This document shows, piece after piece, positions 12,501 to 25,600 of a DNA stretch of 64,000 bases (position 1 is the first letter of the stretch; every line of letters begins with the position of its first letter). The translations under genes and the position numbers were made by a program. The notes beneath the pieces were generated by a model. It was not told where the DNA came from. It ran no database searches and saw nothing but the letters and a program-made list of their open reading frames with translations. The DNA is from Pratylenchus scribneri (Eukaryota > Nematoda > Chromadorea > Rhabditida > Pratylenchidae): the NCBI GenBank assembly GCA_030063045.1, contig JAQSEB010000059.1, forward strand, positions 1,798,001 through 1,862,000, in the 5' to 3' direction.

Positions 12501-13116
12501 CCTTTATAAATTGGATAAATTATCATAAAAATAGAATGCCAATTTTAAAAATATAAATCCTATGAATGGACCTCTTGGCTTAACTCAAAACAAATTTCTC
12601 GATCGCTCTAATTTTTTTGCTAAATTTGATGTAAATGAGTCAAGTCTCAAGTTGAATGTTTTGTTTTGCTAAATATTATCGAGAATGATGGGTAAAATCG
12701 AGTCAAAGATGAGTAATCGGGCCAAAAAATTTTCAGCTACTGGTCAAATGATATTTGCAAGATTTATTGGGAGAAAATGGCAGCCGATAAATCATGCAGC
12801 CCATCAAGGGTTAAATTTGGAATTTAATTGAAAGAAAAAATCTACAAAAAACATGGGAAATTTGCGGCTGGGTGTGGTAAAGGATGAATCAGCCACGATT
12901 AAAATGATTTTCTCCCTTAAAAGTTTTGCGCTTCGAAGTACAAAAAGAATGAAAATAAATCATCGCTACCGCAAAAAAAATGAAAAGGGCAAAAAAAGAT
13001 GAGAATAAATGTAAAAATTGTCGATGAAAAAATAATCAAATTTTTATTTGCCAAAAATATATAAATTATTTAATCTTTCGAGGGAAATGTTTGGGGTCAT
13101 TGAGTGTTTTTGGAAT
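9560..13116. other. Intergenic region with a large palindrome
   Basis: About 3.5 kb lie between the start of the CED-1-like gene and the 3' end of SEC5. Apart from the 608 bp palindrome at 11721-12328, I find no gene, RNA or repeat I can support. The 132-residue open frame at 10788-11186 (-) has no domain and resembles random AT-rich sequence. The first few hundred bases upstream of 9559 presumably contain the ced-1 promoter. Confidence 0.6.
11721..12328. mobile_element. 608 bp near-perfect palindromic (foldback) element
   Basis: Two inverted arms of about 287 bp are separated by a loop of about 34 nt (12008-12041). The arms look essentially identical, so the same 63-residue frame appears on both strands. 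The ends are GGTAATAGTTAAG and CTTAACTATTACC. The flanks carry the same 8 bp, AAAAATAA (11713-11720 and 12329-12336), consistent with a target-site duplication, though these bases are low in complexity. No transposase is encoded. It is best described as a non-autonomous foldback or MITE-type DNA transposon. An 8 bp duplication would fit hAT or Merlin-like families. Confidence 0.85.
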
Positions 13117-16100
13117 TCATCCTCTTTGGACTTGTCCATTTGCTATAGGCGGTTGCTTTTTTCGCCCAGAACTTTCATTTGGCGTTTCAGAAGTGGATTG
13201 AATCTGTTGATCGATGCCCTCGATCGACTGAAAATGTTGAAGACTGTCCAATGTCAATGCCATTCGGGTCCGGAAATTTAATAAGGCATTTCGAAATGTC
13301 CTTAACAAAAAAATTAGAATAATTAAACATTGTCTACTAACCTATTATCCAATCGATTCATCAAATGGGCCCGAATTGATTTGAGTGCACCACTTTAAAA
13401 TATTTTTAATTTTATGTCTTAAAATGATTTTATTTAACCTCATATCGTCGGTGATAAATCCATGGAAGGCCTCCTCAAAACAGGTCAAATTCACAATAAC
13501 TTGGGTGGCATATTCAGAGGAGGAGAAATCCACGCGGGAAAGTGAATTTAACAGAAGTTCAAGTGCAATTTTGATCAAATCCGCCAAAACCTTAGATAAA
13601 TTTTGAATTAATTAAAAATGTTTTAAAATAATTTTTTATACTAATTAAAAAATCGAAAAAATTTTTCGAATATAATTAAATTTTCTGATAATTTTATTTC
13701 GCATTTTTTAATTATAAAAATAATAAAAAAAACCTGTTGTGTGAATTGTGGGCAATATGGGGCCATTTCCGCTTGAACAAAGACGGCACAAAGCATCAAT
13801 TCCTTCACAAAATCCGATGCGTCATCCTCATCGGGCAAATGTGAATAGTTTGCTGCCTCCAAAATTGACTGAATTTGTGCGCCTTTTTGTGCGATGTAAT
13901 GGCCAAGGAGGGAATTGCGATAAGCAATCAATTTGTCCTAAATTTAAAAATTAGTCAAATTCTTAATTTATAAATTAAATTCATAATTTTTAATTAAAGG
14001 TCATTTAATAATTAATATGAATATGAACTTTAAATAATCAATAAACCATAAATTTTTTAATTGAAATTTCCTTCTTACCTTTGTCCTTTTGAACACTTGA
14101 TCTGCAAATTTGAGGCCATTTTCGCCAAGTCGACGACAAATTCCTGGCAGTGAATTGGAGAGGATAAAATCCATATTAGCAATGGTGGCCAGGAATTTTC
14201 GGCTTAATTGTTCCTAAAATTAAATCATTTTAATTTTTTTCCCCATATTCCCTTGCCCTTATATACCTGTGTTTGCGGTTTTGTCTCGCGGCCAATGCCT
14301 GCGGCAAATGTGACTCCACCGGTGGCCTTTTTGGCCCCTCCAATGCCTTCCTCATCCGCACTGCCCGTCGAAATTGATGCCGAATCGGAAAGGGTGTTGG
14401 GCCTTTTGCTGCCTCCTCCACCGCCTCGATGCCGTAATTTCAACAATCGATCGTAGCAATCGCGAATAGCCAGCAAAAGTACAGTGAACAAATCTGTGAT
14501 CTGAATTTAGGGAATCAAGTTGTATTTATGGATCAATGAATAGGAACGGTTTTTAGGTTGGAAAAATCACAAGATGGCTAGTTTTTTTTTTGGGAAATTT
14601 ATTAAAAATGGGTTTCAAAACCTCAAAAATAGTTTTAAAAAATAGGTCAAAATTACGTCAAAAACATGAAATAAATTCTTCAAAAAAGTATGATTTTTTT
14701 CATCAAATCTAATGCTAATAAAATTAGGACAAAACCTAAAAAACTCGTTCCATAATTATCAAAAAATAATATTTCGGACCCACCATTTGCCTCCATTTCT
14801 CCTTGATGAAGAGGTCAGTTTCGCCCGGGAATTCGGTGGTGGCCAAAACGCATTTTATTTCGCCCAATAATTCGGTCACTTCCGTTTCATATCTGTCCGG
14901 CAGCTCCGTCCTCGGCGGTTCCACGGCCAAATCCACCCGCCAACTTTCGTGAACGCTCAGCGCAATGATTGCCTCCTTTCCCCTCTCAACCAACATTCCC
15001 AAGCATTTCAGTCGTATTGTTGTGCATAATTCCATCAAAGGTTGTAAATGGCTACGGCTCAATTGGCAGTCGATCAGCGTTTTTATTGAACTCCTAAAAT
15101 AGGTGGTGGATTAATAAAATCCAAATTTAAAGCCATTTATTTTTATTTCGTTGGTTGACTTTTCTTTTATTTCCTAAATATTTTAGTCCCACCATTTTCC
15201 GTAGATAATTAAATGAATATATATATTTTTTTTACTCTAATTATATAATTTTAGAAAGAAAAAGGACCTCAATGTTTTGATTGCAGGGAACATAACGGCC
15301 CATTGTGCCTCTGACCCGATCCGGGGCCATTCCACAAATTGATCCTTGTATTGATTGGTCACTGTTTCGGGCAATGCGGCCGGCACTAAAGCATTCAACA
15401 GAAGCCAGGAGCCGACATTTATTGTGTTCGTCACCATTTGCTGCACAAATTAAATTAAAATTATTTAAAAAGATTCACAAAATATTAAAAATAAAATTTA
15501 CATCAATGTCCATTTGGCGTTCCTGCATTTCGGCTGCTTCCGCCAAAGATGCGGATGTGGCCATTGCCATCGCCGCTTGACCGGTGACCGCAAAATTCTG
15601 TGAAATCTTCCAAAATGTGTGCAGCTTTTCCGTCAACAATCCAAGCAAATCTGTGACGAATGCTTGCCGAAAATATTCCGGTGTTTTGGGTGTGTCAAAA
15701 TCGTAAATGGATGATGTTGGGATTGTCGATTGGGCGGCAATTTCTGGTTGAATTGTTGCTGATGAAGAGGCAGCAGCAATTCCTTGTTGTTCCTCTTCTT
15801 CGATAGCTTAAAATTATTAAAAAAATTAATTTAAAAATAATTTCATTTTAATTTTTAATTATTTTTAAAATTCGATTAAAATGCTTTCATTTGTTCAATT
15901 TTTACCCCTTCGATGATATTGTTTCTGCAATTCCCATAGCATTGATTCCATCCATCCATTAAATGCCATCTTAATTATTTTAATAAATTTAAAATTATTT
16001 AATTTACCATGCAATCCCAGGCCGGATCCGATTCAGGGTCCAATATTTTCAGGTATTTAATCAGTCGATTTTGTTCGTCAAATGGAGTGCTAATGTCCAT

Positions 16101-17596
16101 TAATCGTTGCCGAATTATTCCTCGGAGACGATCCACTTTTTCGTCCAAAACGGCCATCACTGTAATATTAAAAATTAATTTATAAGTTGATTTTATTATT
16201 TAATTTTTTAAATTATGAAATAATGGAAGTGAATATTAATTTCACATAAATTTTCCTATTTTAATTTCACAAATTGTATTTAATGTTTTATTCATTTACC
16301 TTCTTTGAAAAGACTGACTTCAGTGTCTTTGAACAATGCTTTCGCGCGTGCATAATCATTCAAGATGGTTGCGTATTCACCCTTAAAATTGAATAAATCA
16401 GTTTTGTTATCCAAATTAAAAATTATATTCCATTTACCTTTGCCAAATTGTCTTCAATTTGTTCGGAAAGGAAAAATATGAATCGAAAACGAGTCAACAT
16501 TGACAAGGCATTTCTTGTGGAGTCGGCTGCGTCTTTTCTGCTCAACACATCTCGGAATAGTTGATCCGCCGTTTTCTTGGCCAAATCCAATTTTTCAGCC
16601 AGACCTTGAATTTTCTTGTTATTAAAATTTTTTTACTAAATTTACTAATTGTCAGTGGCCACTCCTTGCCTTCCTCCTTTTGCACTTTTTTCTCATGCTG
16701 AATTTTGGTCTGTAATAGGGCGAGTGCATCGACGCAATTGATCAATGGGAACAAATTAGCTTTATGCAATTGCTTTGAACTTTGCTCCTCCCGACCGATG
16801 CGTTCTTCCAAATTTTGAAGGCCACGGCTCAAATCACGCATACTTAAAATCTTAATTTTAATATTTTTCGCAAAATTTTACAACACACTTTGCATTTTTG
16901 TAATTCTCTAGCAAATACCAAGCCGGATTGAAATTCTCCATTTTGCGACTGCCTGATGCATCCGGAAATAATTTCAGCAAATTGCCGTGGTCTAATCGCT
17001 TTTGTCTGAAAAAATTAATTAATAATTTAATTGTGAATAATTAAATATTATTTACGGATCGATGCCAAGTCCAAGTGCATCTTCTATTTCGCTTGTTTCA
17101 GTCACATTTCGGATTAAATTACGCCCGGGTACAGTCTTTGTTTCATCCACCCAGATGATTGACTCTTGCAATGGGCCAATTTGTTCAATGAACACTCGAA
17201 ACTGAATTGCAAAAATAATTTAAGACTATTGAATTAATAGAAATAAACCTGAACTTCGGATTGGCCTCGACCGCCAGACCGTGTTACGATGAAAATATCA
17301 CCGGGTCCTCGTTTTGCTTGTCCACCCAAGCGGGTAATAATTTTGGACGATGATTTCCATTTGGCAGCGGCCAAACAATCAGTCCCACAAATGATTAAAG
17401 CCACCTGAAAATGTGTTTTTTATTCTTTGTTCAATTTTAATCGACAATTTACCAAATCATTTGGATCCTCGCCCAAATTCTGGCCTCGTAAGGTCACTTG
17501 AGTGCCTGGCGATCCTTGATGAGGAGAAATGCCGGTAACTAGTGGAGCATTTGGCCGTAAACTCGCAGTGGTAACACCGGCGGCTGCAGCTGGCAT
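13117..17596 (-). CDS. sec-5: Exocyst complex component SEC5 (EXOC2)
   Basis: Multi-exon gene whose predicted protein starts [10 protein letters not shown] at 17596. Residues about 15-100 form an IPT/TIG domain ([21 protein letters not shown], then [20 protein letters not shown]), the hallmark of EXOC2 and the Ral-GTPase binding module in mammals. Next comes [14 protein letters not shown], matching the conserved start of the SEC5 helical region. It continues through coiled-coil and helical-bundle exons to the end at 13117. SEC5 is part of the octameric exocyst, which tethers secretory vesicles to the plasma membrane. The start lies 190 bp from the divergent TMPPE-like gene. The C-terminal exons are less conserved, and I placed the stop by the open frame there (NGQVQRG). 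Confidence 0.9.
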
Positions 17597-17786
17597 CGAA
17601 TTAATAAATATTTTAAATCTTTTCCTTCTCCAATCTCCAGTTTTTTTTATTCTCTCTGGTTTTAAAATTTAAAGTTGAAAAAATAAAATAAAAAAAAATT
17701 TAAAAAATTCTATAGGAAAAAAATTAAAAAATTTTCAGAAATTGACTACCCGACCCGTATAATAAAAAAACTATTAATTAACAACT
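17597..17786. promoter_or_regulatory. Shared divergent promoter region, SEC5 / TMPPE-like
   Basis: Only 190 bp separate the two divergently oriented start codons. The interval is very AT-rich with A and T runs and must hold the 5' leaders and core promoters of both genes. No specific factor site is recognisable. Confidence 0.5.
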
Positions 17787-19700
17787 ATGGAAATGACCTT
17801 GCCCCTTTCCGAATCACCAACTTCATCAAGACAAACTACCACGAGAAAGCATCGTTCAAAACCTAAAATTATATATGAAAAGCATCTCAGTTCGGCCAAG
17901 CTCAAATCACTACTTAAAAGGATTCTAATCTTCCATGCATCGCTTATTATTGGGGCAATTGTGATTCACAAAATTGGCGGTTATTTTGTAAGTTTTGGAA
18001 CTTTATACAATTTTAATAAATTCATTTTTAAGGCATCACATGTAGCCGGTTATCAACAAGGAAATTTGCGTCGCATCGCCTCAATTTTCGCTCTTGAATG
18101 GGGAATGGCACATTTAAGCGGGATCATCTATTTTCATTTATTTTCGGCATTCGAAAAGACACCATTTATGTCTGCAAATTATTTGATTCGATGCAAGAAC
18201 GAGGTTTAAAAAATTTATTGATTAATTTAAATGAATATATTTAGCGGCTTCGCCTTTATTGCTTACTTGGTTTTGGCCTAATCATTTTGTTGGCCCATCT
18301 TAACTATTTTTTCTATCTGATCAGTGCATTTGAAGTGCCCGCATTTCTCTATGATATATCCGCAATATCCGGTGGAATTTGGATTCATTTATGCTTACTC
18401 AGCTATGGTTTTACGGCATTTAATACTGGGCTGAAGATTATTTCGGTTAGAATTTATAAATTTATTCATTTTTAACAAGTAAATTTTCAGGCTTTTGTAA
18501 TTGGTCGTCGTTTCCTGGATTACATATTCAAATTTCGTGCCATCAAATTGTTCAGCAACAATCCACGCTTCCAAGTCGGCCTCACTTTACTGCTCACTGC
18601 GGTCCTTTCTTTATCGCATTGGTATAGCAGTGATAAGTTGGTTGTGCGGCACAAACAAATTCATTTGACGAGGAAGACCGGGACCGACCAAATACTCAAG
18701 GTTTTTTCAACTCGAAAATTATAATAATTCAGCCAGCAAATAATTTTAAAATTTTTCCAGGTTGCTATGTTGACCGATTTACATGCTGGCGCTGCAATTT
18801 ACGCTGAACAAATTGCCAAAGTTGTGGAAACGGTGAATGAGCTCGAAAATTTGGATGCCGTCTTCCTAATTGGTTTCACTTTATTCTAATTTATTATTTA
18901 TATTTTTCAATTTAAGGCGACGTAATTGATGCGCCCCGTAAATTGATTGAAGATCGCGTCGAATCACTTCAACATTTGCGCTCCCGGCTTGGCACTTTCT
19001 ATGTGACCGGTAATCATGAATATTATTATGGCAATGTGGAGGAATGGTTCGAATTGTTTGATTCTTATGGAATTCGGGTTCTTAAAAATCGGTTATAATT
19101 CCATAAAAAAACCAATAATATTTTCTCAAATTTTAGTGCCGTCAATCTGAAAGGCTATTGCTTAGTTGGTTTGAATGATGTCTTCAGTGGGAAGAGTGGG
19201 TAAGTAAAAATTTAAAATAAAAATAATTATAATAAATAAAATTAAATTTTTGTATAGAATCCGTAAACACAAAATGGATGTCCATAGCATCAAAGCTTGT
19301 CCGCGTAACGAATCTTCCATAGTGCTGGCACATAATCCAATGGCCGTAGATGAAATTATGGAATATTCAAAGAATTCCTCACATCCAGTTGATTTAATTT
19401 TGTCAGGTAAATTCCAATAATTTAAATATTAATTAATTCATTTATTTAAGGCCATACACACGCAGGCCAATACTATTTATTATTCCCCTTTGGCCATCTA
19501 ATTTTTCGCCATTTCTACGGTTTATATTCCTTGAATGACGGTGCAACCCAAATTCTTGTTTCTGCCGGCACTTTATTCCAAGGTGATTTTCAATTAATTA
19601 TTTAAATTAATTATTCGATTTAAATTAACAAGGCGCTCCCATGAAAATGCCATTTATGGCCGAAATATGGCAATTGGACATTTTACCAGTGACTAAATGA
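17787..19700 (+). CDS. Transmembrane metallophosphoesterase (TMPPE-like)
   Basis: About ten exons encode roughly 490 residues. The N-terminal half is membrane-embedded, with several hydrophobic segments (RILIFHASLIIGAIVIH, LLGFGLIILLAHLNYFFYLI, ISGGIWIHLCLLSYGFTAF). The C-terminal half is a calcineurin-like metallophosphoesterase with all motifs in order: DLHAG (DxH), GDVIDAP (GDxxD), GNHEYYYG (GNHE), LAHNP and GHTHAGQ. These residues form the di-metal site. The family (human TMPPE, bacterial YkuE-like enzymes) has poorly defined substrates. The start at 17787 is the first ATG after the promoter interval, and the stop is at 19698-19700. The catalytic set is complete, so the enzyme should be active. 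Confidence 0.88.
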
Positions 19701-20151
19701 AACATCCCATTTGATTGAAATTTTTTAATTGTAGTCTCAATATATTGTGATTAGTAAATCCCCGTTGCCAGTCCATTCACAATCAGATACTCTACTTATA
19801 TATATAAAAATCTATTATAATTGTGCATTCAAATGTTCGATTTAATTGCCCTTAAAAACCTTTAGTTTATTTAAATGTTTTATTTATGTAGATGATAAAA
19901 TTTTACAATTTTTTGTATTTCGATTATTATTAAAGGGTGATGATTAATGGGAAAATAATCAACAAATGCAATGACGAATAAGAAAATAATAAAAATTAAA
20001 TTAGAAAAAATAAAGTGATTTGAAAAATAAGAAGTGATTGAAGGGTAAAATAGGTTAAGGGTAAAGGAAGAAGGCATTTTTGCAGGGGAGGTATTTTCCT
20101 GAGTTCGTTTTTTGGCAGAAAAAAATTCCTGAAAAATTTTTGGCCACTTTT
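19701..20151. other. Convergent 3' intergenic region
   Basis: About 450 bp lie between the 3' ends of the TMPPE-like gene and the Shisa-like gene. The DNA is AT-rich with possible polyadenylation signals. The 91-residue minus-strand open frame has one hydrophobic stretch but no family I recognise, and it probably lies in the 3' UTR. Confidence 0.45.
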
Positions 20152-20818
20152 TCATTGGCCTTCTTCGAATTGTTGTGGCGGATGACCACCGCCTCCTCCT
20201 TCATATTCTTCATCATCATATTCATATAATTGCTTGTAAAGTGGGCAGAAATAGCAACACCAACAGGAAAGACCGACGAGTACTAAAAAAGAATTATTTA
20301 AATTTTTTCAATAAATTTTTGATAGAAAAAACTCCTTTTAAAATTTAGTAAAGAATTCACTTGCTACCAAAACTATAGAGGCGATTATTACGGTGATCAC
20401 TGCCCCTGTGGGGATTGCAAATGGACAACAAGAAGGCTTCCCTAAATATTCTCAAATCACTACGATTTCCCTCCCCTCAACCAACATGATCCCATATAAG
20501 GGAAAGTGCAACACCAATTGTAATTGTCCCAGTCAGTAGGCTGCGGACAATATGCAAGATAGCCTTCAAAAAGATAAATATATTGTATTTGAAAAGAACA
20601 AAATCATCACCATAGCCTGAGGGACACCACCAAATTCTCCTACCGGCCATTCTGCCTTCAATATACTGTGTTGTTGGATCATTCAATGCTTGAGCAGAAG
20701 ACAATGGGAGGGCTGAAAATTGATGAGAGAAGGAATGCGTAAAAATATTAAAAAATTTACTGGAAAGAAAGGCAAAAATTGTGATAATTGGTAGGATATA
20801 AAATACAGAAGAAGGCAT
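20152..20818 (-). CDS. Small Shisa-like single-pass cysteine-rich membrane protein
   Basis: I rebuilt five short exons from their splice sites: 20818-20761; 20712 to about 20606; two middle exons; and a last exon of about 20284-20152. The product is about 150 residues. A signal peptide (MPSSVFYILPIITIFAFLSS) leads to a short extracellular part with paired cysteines (WWCPSGYGYLAYCPQPTDW, NYNWCC, KPSCCPF). One transmembrane helix follows (TGAVITVIIASIVLVAILVG), then CWCCYFC and an acidic, glycine-rich tail (YEYDDEEYEGGGGGHPP). This layout resembles the Shisa family, which acts on receptor maturation and trafficking, but I cannot name an orthologue. An in-frame ATG at 20851 would add 11 residues before the signal peptide, so I prefer 20818. 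Confidence 0.65.
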
Positions 20819-22630
20819 CTGAAGATCATCGTATGCCATCGGCGATGGCATTTTTGCCTTGGTTGAACTTCGATGAATTATTTTGGAGGGTCAATTTGAA
20901 AATTTATTGTTGAAAATTAACTGAAAAAGTACATTGTACATATTTTGTGATGAATTGTGCCTTTGGAATGGGCTCTTATGCAATTGGCCATCAATAAAGC
21001 CCCCCGAGATGGTGACCGATGGGAATGGAATGCTTGCTGACTATACAATTCGACTCGGCTGGATGGAGAGTTGGAGAGGCTCTCCCCTAATCGACCAGCC
21101 GAAAGCGATGGCCGCTGATTGAGGAAGGTGGAATAAGGAATACCTTTCCATTGAAGGAAAAAATGAGGGACACTGATGAGGGAAAGATGGGCCACAGAAA
21201 TGAGAAAATCGAAGAGAAATTAACGAAAGGTGAAGCGGTGGACACGTTTATGACCAAAATCGATTTCCCTTACAATAATTTAAAATTAAACTTACAATTC
21301 ACAACACAAAGCGAATTCACAATTACAATTACAAATCAGAATTACAATTACAAATCAGAATTTTACAATTACAATCGCAAATCAGAATTACAATTACAAA
21401 TCAGAATTTTACAATTATAATCGCAAATCAGAATTACAATTACAAATCAGAATTTTACAATTACAATCGCAAATCAGAATTACAATTACAAATCAGAATT
21501 TTACAATTACAATCGCAAATCAGAATTACAATTACAATTACAAATCAGAATTACAATTACAAATCAGAATTACAATTACAATTCAGAATTTTATAAATTA
21601 CAATCGCAAATCAGAATTTTACAATTACAAATCAGAATTACAATTACAATTCAGAATTACAATTACAATCACAAATCAGAATTACAATTACAATCGCAAA
21701 TCAGAATTTTACAATTACAATCGCAAATCAGAATTAAATTCCCTCTCCATTATTAAAAAGGATTTTTAATAAGCAGATTAAAATTGGATGGGATTGACCA
21801 AATTGAGGATATAAAAAATTAGAGAGAGAGAGAAGAAGATGGAGCAGCAACGAGGTAAAGCCTCAATGAAAAAGAATGATGAATCATCGTGAAAGGCAGC
21901 CGCCCGTTTTCTGCGTCGATTGCGTTTTGGTCCTGGGTTGGCGGGAATGAGGACAACCAACGGCAGCAAGGAAGGGATGGCGGGAATGGAATGGACGGAG
22001 ATGAGGACAATGTTTGCTTTACCTCCTCCCCTTAAAATCGGTCTTTCCTTCACATTTCAAATCGGCTGGCGCTGGACACAGCCCAAAGCCTATAGAGGAA
22101 GCATAACCCTCATCTATCGACCAACACTCAACAAAGTCGGGAAGCCAATATTAAGGGGTGGAGGGGGCAAAGTGCAAGACGTTGGGACAATGTGGGCATC
22201 GAGAATTTTATGGACAGAAGAGGAATGCGCACAAAATGTTTTAATATTGACAAAGAAAAGAGAAAATATGGAAGAGGAATTCTTTCCCTCCAGTCTCATC
22301 AAATATTTTATCACTCATTAAAACGATTTAATTGTCCATCTTGTTAGCTTTTGATACGTAAATTGGGTAAAGAAATAAGATTAAAAATAATAGAAAATTC
22401 GAGGATTCATTTTGGAGTGAAATGTAAATTAATTTTTTTCTTTTGTCAAAAAAAATGAGTCATAGTCATGGCTTCAATTTTGTGGCCAAAAAATTTGTGT
22501 TTTGTCCAAATGTTTGTTTACCCACAGATGATGACTAATTTTTTGCACATGGATGGAATAATTTATTTTTTAATTTTTATATTCAACAGTTCAATAAATA
22601 AGAAAATAAATAAAAAACATTTGAAAATTT
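20819..22630. other. Intergenic region with minisatellite array 2
   Basis: About 1.8 kb lie between two minus-strand genes. The main content is the minisatellite at 21315-21735. The open frames around 21778-22321 overlap on both strands, lack domains, and I do not call them. The region includes the upstream sequence, possibly the outron, of the Shisa-like gene. Confidence 0.55.
21315..21735. repeat. Minisatellite array 2 (intergenic)
   Basis: About 420 bp of the same unit as the array at 4748-5278, plus-strand core CAAATCAGAATT, mixing 19, 25 and 27 bp variants. It lies upstream of the minus-strand Shisa-like gene and downstream of minus-strand RAD54. Its orientation relative to those genes matches the intronic arrays. 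Confidence 0.93.
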
Positions 22631-25600
22631 TCATTCTAAAATGATCACATCGTCTTCTTCCTCCCCAATATTGTAATCTTCTTTTTCTGCCGCTTTTTCT
22701 TCCTCTCGCTGCTGTGCTTTTTTCACATTTTTATTTGCAGTTTTTGGCACTTCTTCCTCTTCCTCCATATTTTGTTGTGCTTTTTTCACACTTTTATTTA
22801 CAGTTTTTGGCACTTTTTCTTCCATATTTTCATCATTTTTCCGCATTTTCTTTTTGTTTTGAGTCGTTTTTTCCATGTCCAAATCCTCTTCTGCCATGTT
22901 TTCATTTTCCTCTTCCCCCTCCTCCTTTTTATCAATTGGTGTGGCCGATCGACGGCAATTATTCATCCCATCATGCGATTTTTGATGAAAAACAAATGTG
23001 ATATCCTGGAAAAATTAAATAATTTAAATTAATTCTCTTTAATTACCTCAACACATTCTCGCATCGATCGCAAACAAAGGTCGGGCACTTTGCGCCAATC
23101 CCGTTCCGAATGGAACCAATGAGCCAAATCGGAATTTGTGTCCGCCGAATCTGGTGGATCTTTTTGCTCTCGTCCATGCAGGCAACGTTTGCATTTCAAT
23201 CTAAAATGCAAAACATTTTGAAATTTGAATAATATTTTTTCTATGTATTTTATGATTAGGTATTAAAAATAAATTTGTTTTGATATAAAAAATTAAATAT
23301 TTTGTTTTATTTTTTACTTGTCATGTGTGTCACTGCTGGTCTCCGTTTTCAACTCGAAAAGTGTCTTCAATTCGCCTTGAGTAAAATGTCGAGCCACGTC
23401 CTCCTCCGCATCCACCACGCAAGAAGAAAGTGCCTTTTTATGGGTTTGTCGTTGGAAAATCTTCTCTTCAATTGTTCCTCGCTTAAAAATTAATAAAAAA
23501 AAAAATTAAATAAATTTATTTGACTGACCGAAAGCATTCGATAAATGAAGCAAGTTTTCTTTTGACCATCTCGCCAAACCCGGGCCATTGCCTGTCCATC
23601 ATTTGCCGGATTCCAGTCCGGGTCGAACATCACCAATCGATTTGCGCCGATCAAATTCAGCCCACAACCACCCGCTTTGGAAGAGAGCAAAAAGATGAAA
23701 CAATCAGTCTAAAAATTAAATAATAAAATTAATTAATATTTTATTTTCCCTCACCTTTGGATCATTGAAACGTTCCACAATTTTTGATCTTTTCTTAATG
23801 GACATGCTCCCATCCAAACGAACAAATGGATAATTTCGAAGATTACAAAGCTGTAAATAATTCAATTTATTCCGAATCTCAATTCATAAATCGAGTACCT
23901 GTTCAAAAGCATCCATTGTTTGAGTGTAGTTGGAGACGAGCACGAATCGGTCATCGCTGGTTTTTCGGGTATAGGCCAACAAATAATCCAGAACGCGCAT
24001 TTTGCCCGACAAAGATGGGTCCAGTCCCTTTTTTGATCCAAAATTGATTGATTGAAATAATTCCAGGCAATCTAAAAATTAAATTAAAAATATCAATTTT
24101 TCATATATTTACCTTCGAATCCGGGCTCTTTGGCTTGGCATTTTTCCCATATCAATTGTGGATGATTGCACAGCTTTTTCAAATTCGTAATGAATGCCAA
24201 CGCCGTCACATGATTCACATTCCCTTTGGCTCTTTCTTGTTTCCTCAATTCCTTGTCCATATGTTTAATTAATCGGCCATAAAGATTCTCTTGTAATTCG
24301 GTCAATTTGCAAATACAAATCAGTTCATATTTCACCTATAAACATAAGTTGTTTATTTGTTAATATTTTGGATATAAATTCAAGCATAAATTAATTTTTT
24401 AAAATTTTCACCGGCAAATATTTGGTCAAAAGTGTGGATGTTCGCCTTATAATGCACCGATTGACCAGGCCCAACAATTCTTGCAATTTTTCTTCACCCG
24501 CTTTCTGTTGATCATCCGTTGCATTTGCGTCTCGTCCTCGTAAAATAATACTCTAAAAATATAAAAAAAATCAAAAATTAATTTCTAATTTACTTCAAAT
24601 TTTTTGCGAAATTCTTGAGCCGGTCCCAACAATCCAGGGTTGACAAAATTGATGAGGGAATAATATTCGAGCAGATCATTTTGAATTGGTGTTCCGGAAA
24701 TTAGCACCCGACGAACACATTTTAAGCTGGACAATGCCTGATATGTTTGATTGTCACTGTTCTTCAGGCGATGCCCCTAAAAAAGAATTTGGATTAATTT
24801 TTAATTTTATTATATAATTAAAAAATAAAATTAATTAATTGCGCCCACTTACTTCATCGCAAATGACCAGTCCAATTTCCTTCTCTTGTAAAATCTCCAC
24901 ATAGAGACGGAATGTCTCGTAGGAGATGATAATCACCGGCGTCCCAACACGAGGCCCAAATTGGTTCATAAATTGATGCAATTGTTTGATGATCTCGTCA
25001 CGTTTGCCCGAATCTATTGGCAGAGAATTTGCCCGTCCATTCAGCCATTTTGTGATCTCCTTGTCCCAATTTTTGACTAAACTGCTTGGACAAACAATAA
25101 TGCACCGGTTGATAGTGGGCATTGCCTCGGGGCTTTGTCGCTGGAAAATTAAGGAAGATTATTTCATTTTTTCAAAAATTTTTTATTTACCAATAATGTC
25201 CACATCAGCGAAATGCATTGCAGCGTTTTTCCCAGCCCCATCTCGTCGGCCATAATGCAACCATGATAGCCCTCAATGCGTTTGCCGGTTACGCAGTCGT
25301 ACATGAATTTGACGCCTTCCCTTTGATGTGGTCGAAGAACTGCGCAGAGCAGCGGGTCAACCACCACATGGACCAATTTTTTTGTTTCATCCAACTTTAA
25401 ATTGAAATTAATTAATCGATATCAACCCCATTCACACCTTCATTTGTTCATGAACGGATAATTCGGGTGGGATGAACAGCAACAAAGCTCCTTCGGCATA
25501 CGGATCATGAAGTGCCATTCGAACGCCGGACATTCGCATTCCAAGGAAACGAGTGCTGGGACCACCTAGGAATATCATGTTTCGGGATAATTTCCAAGCA

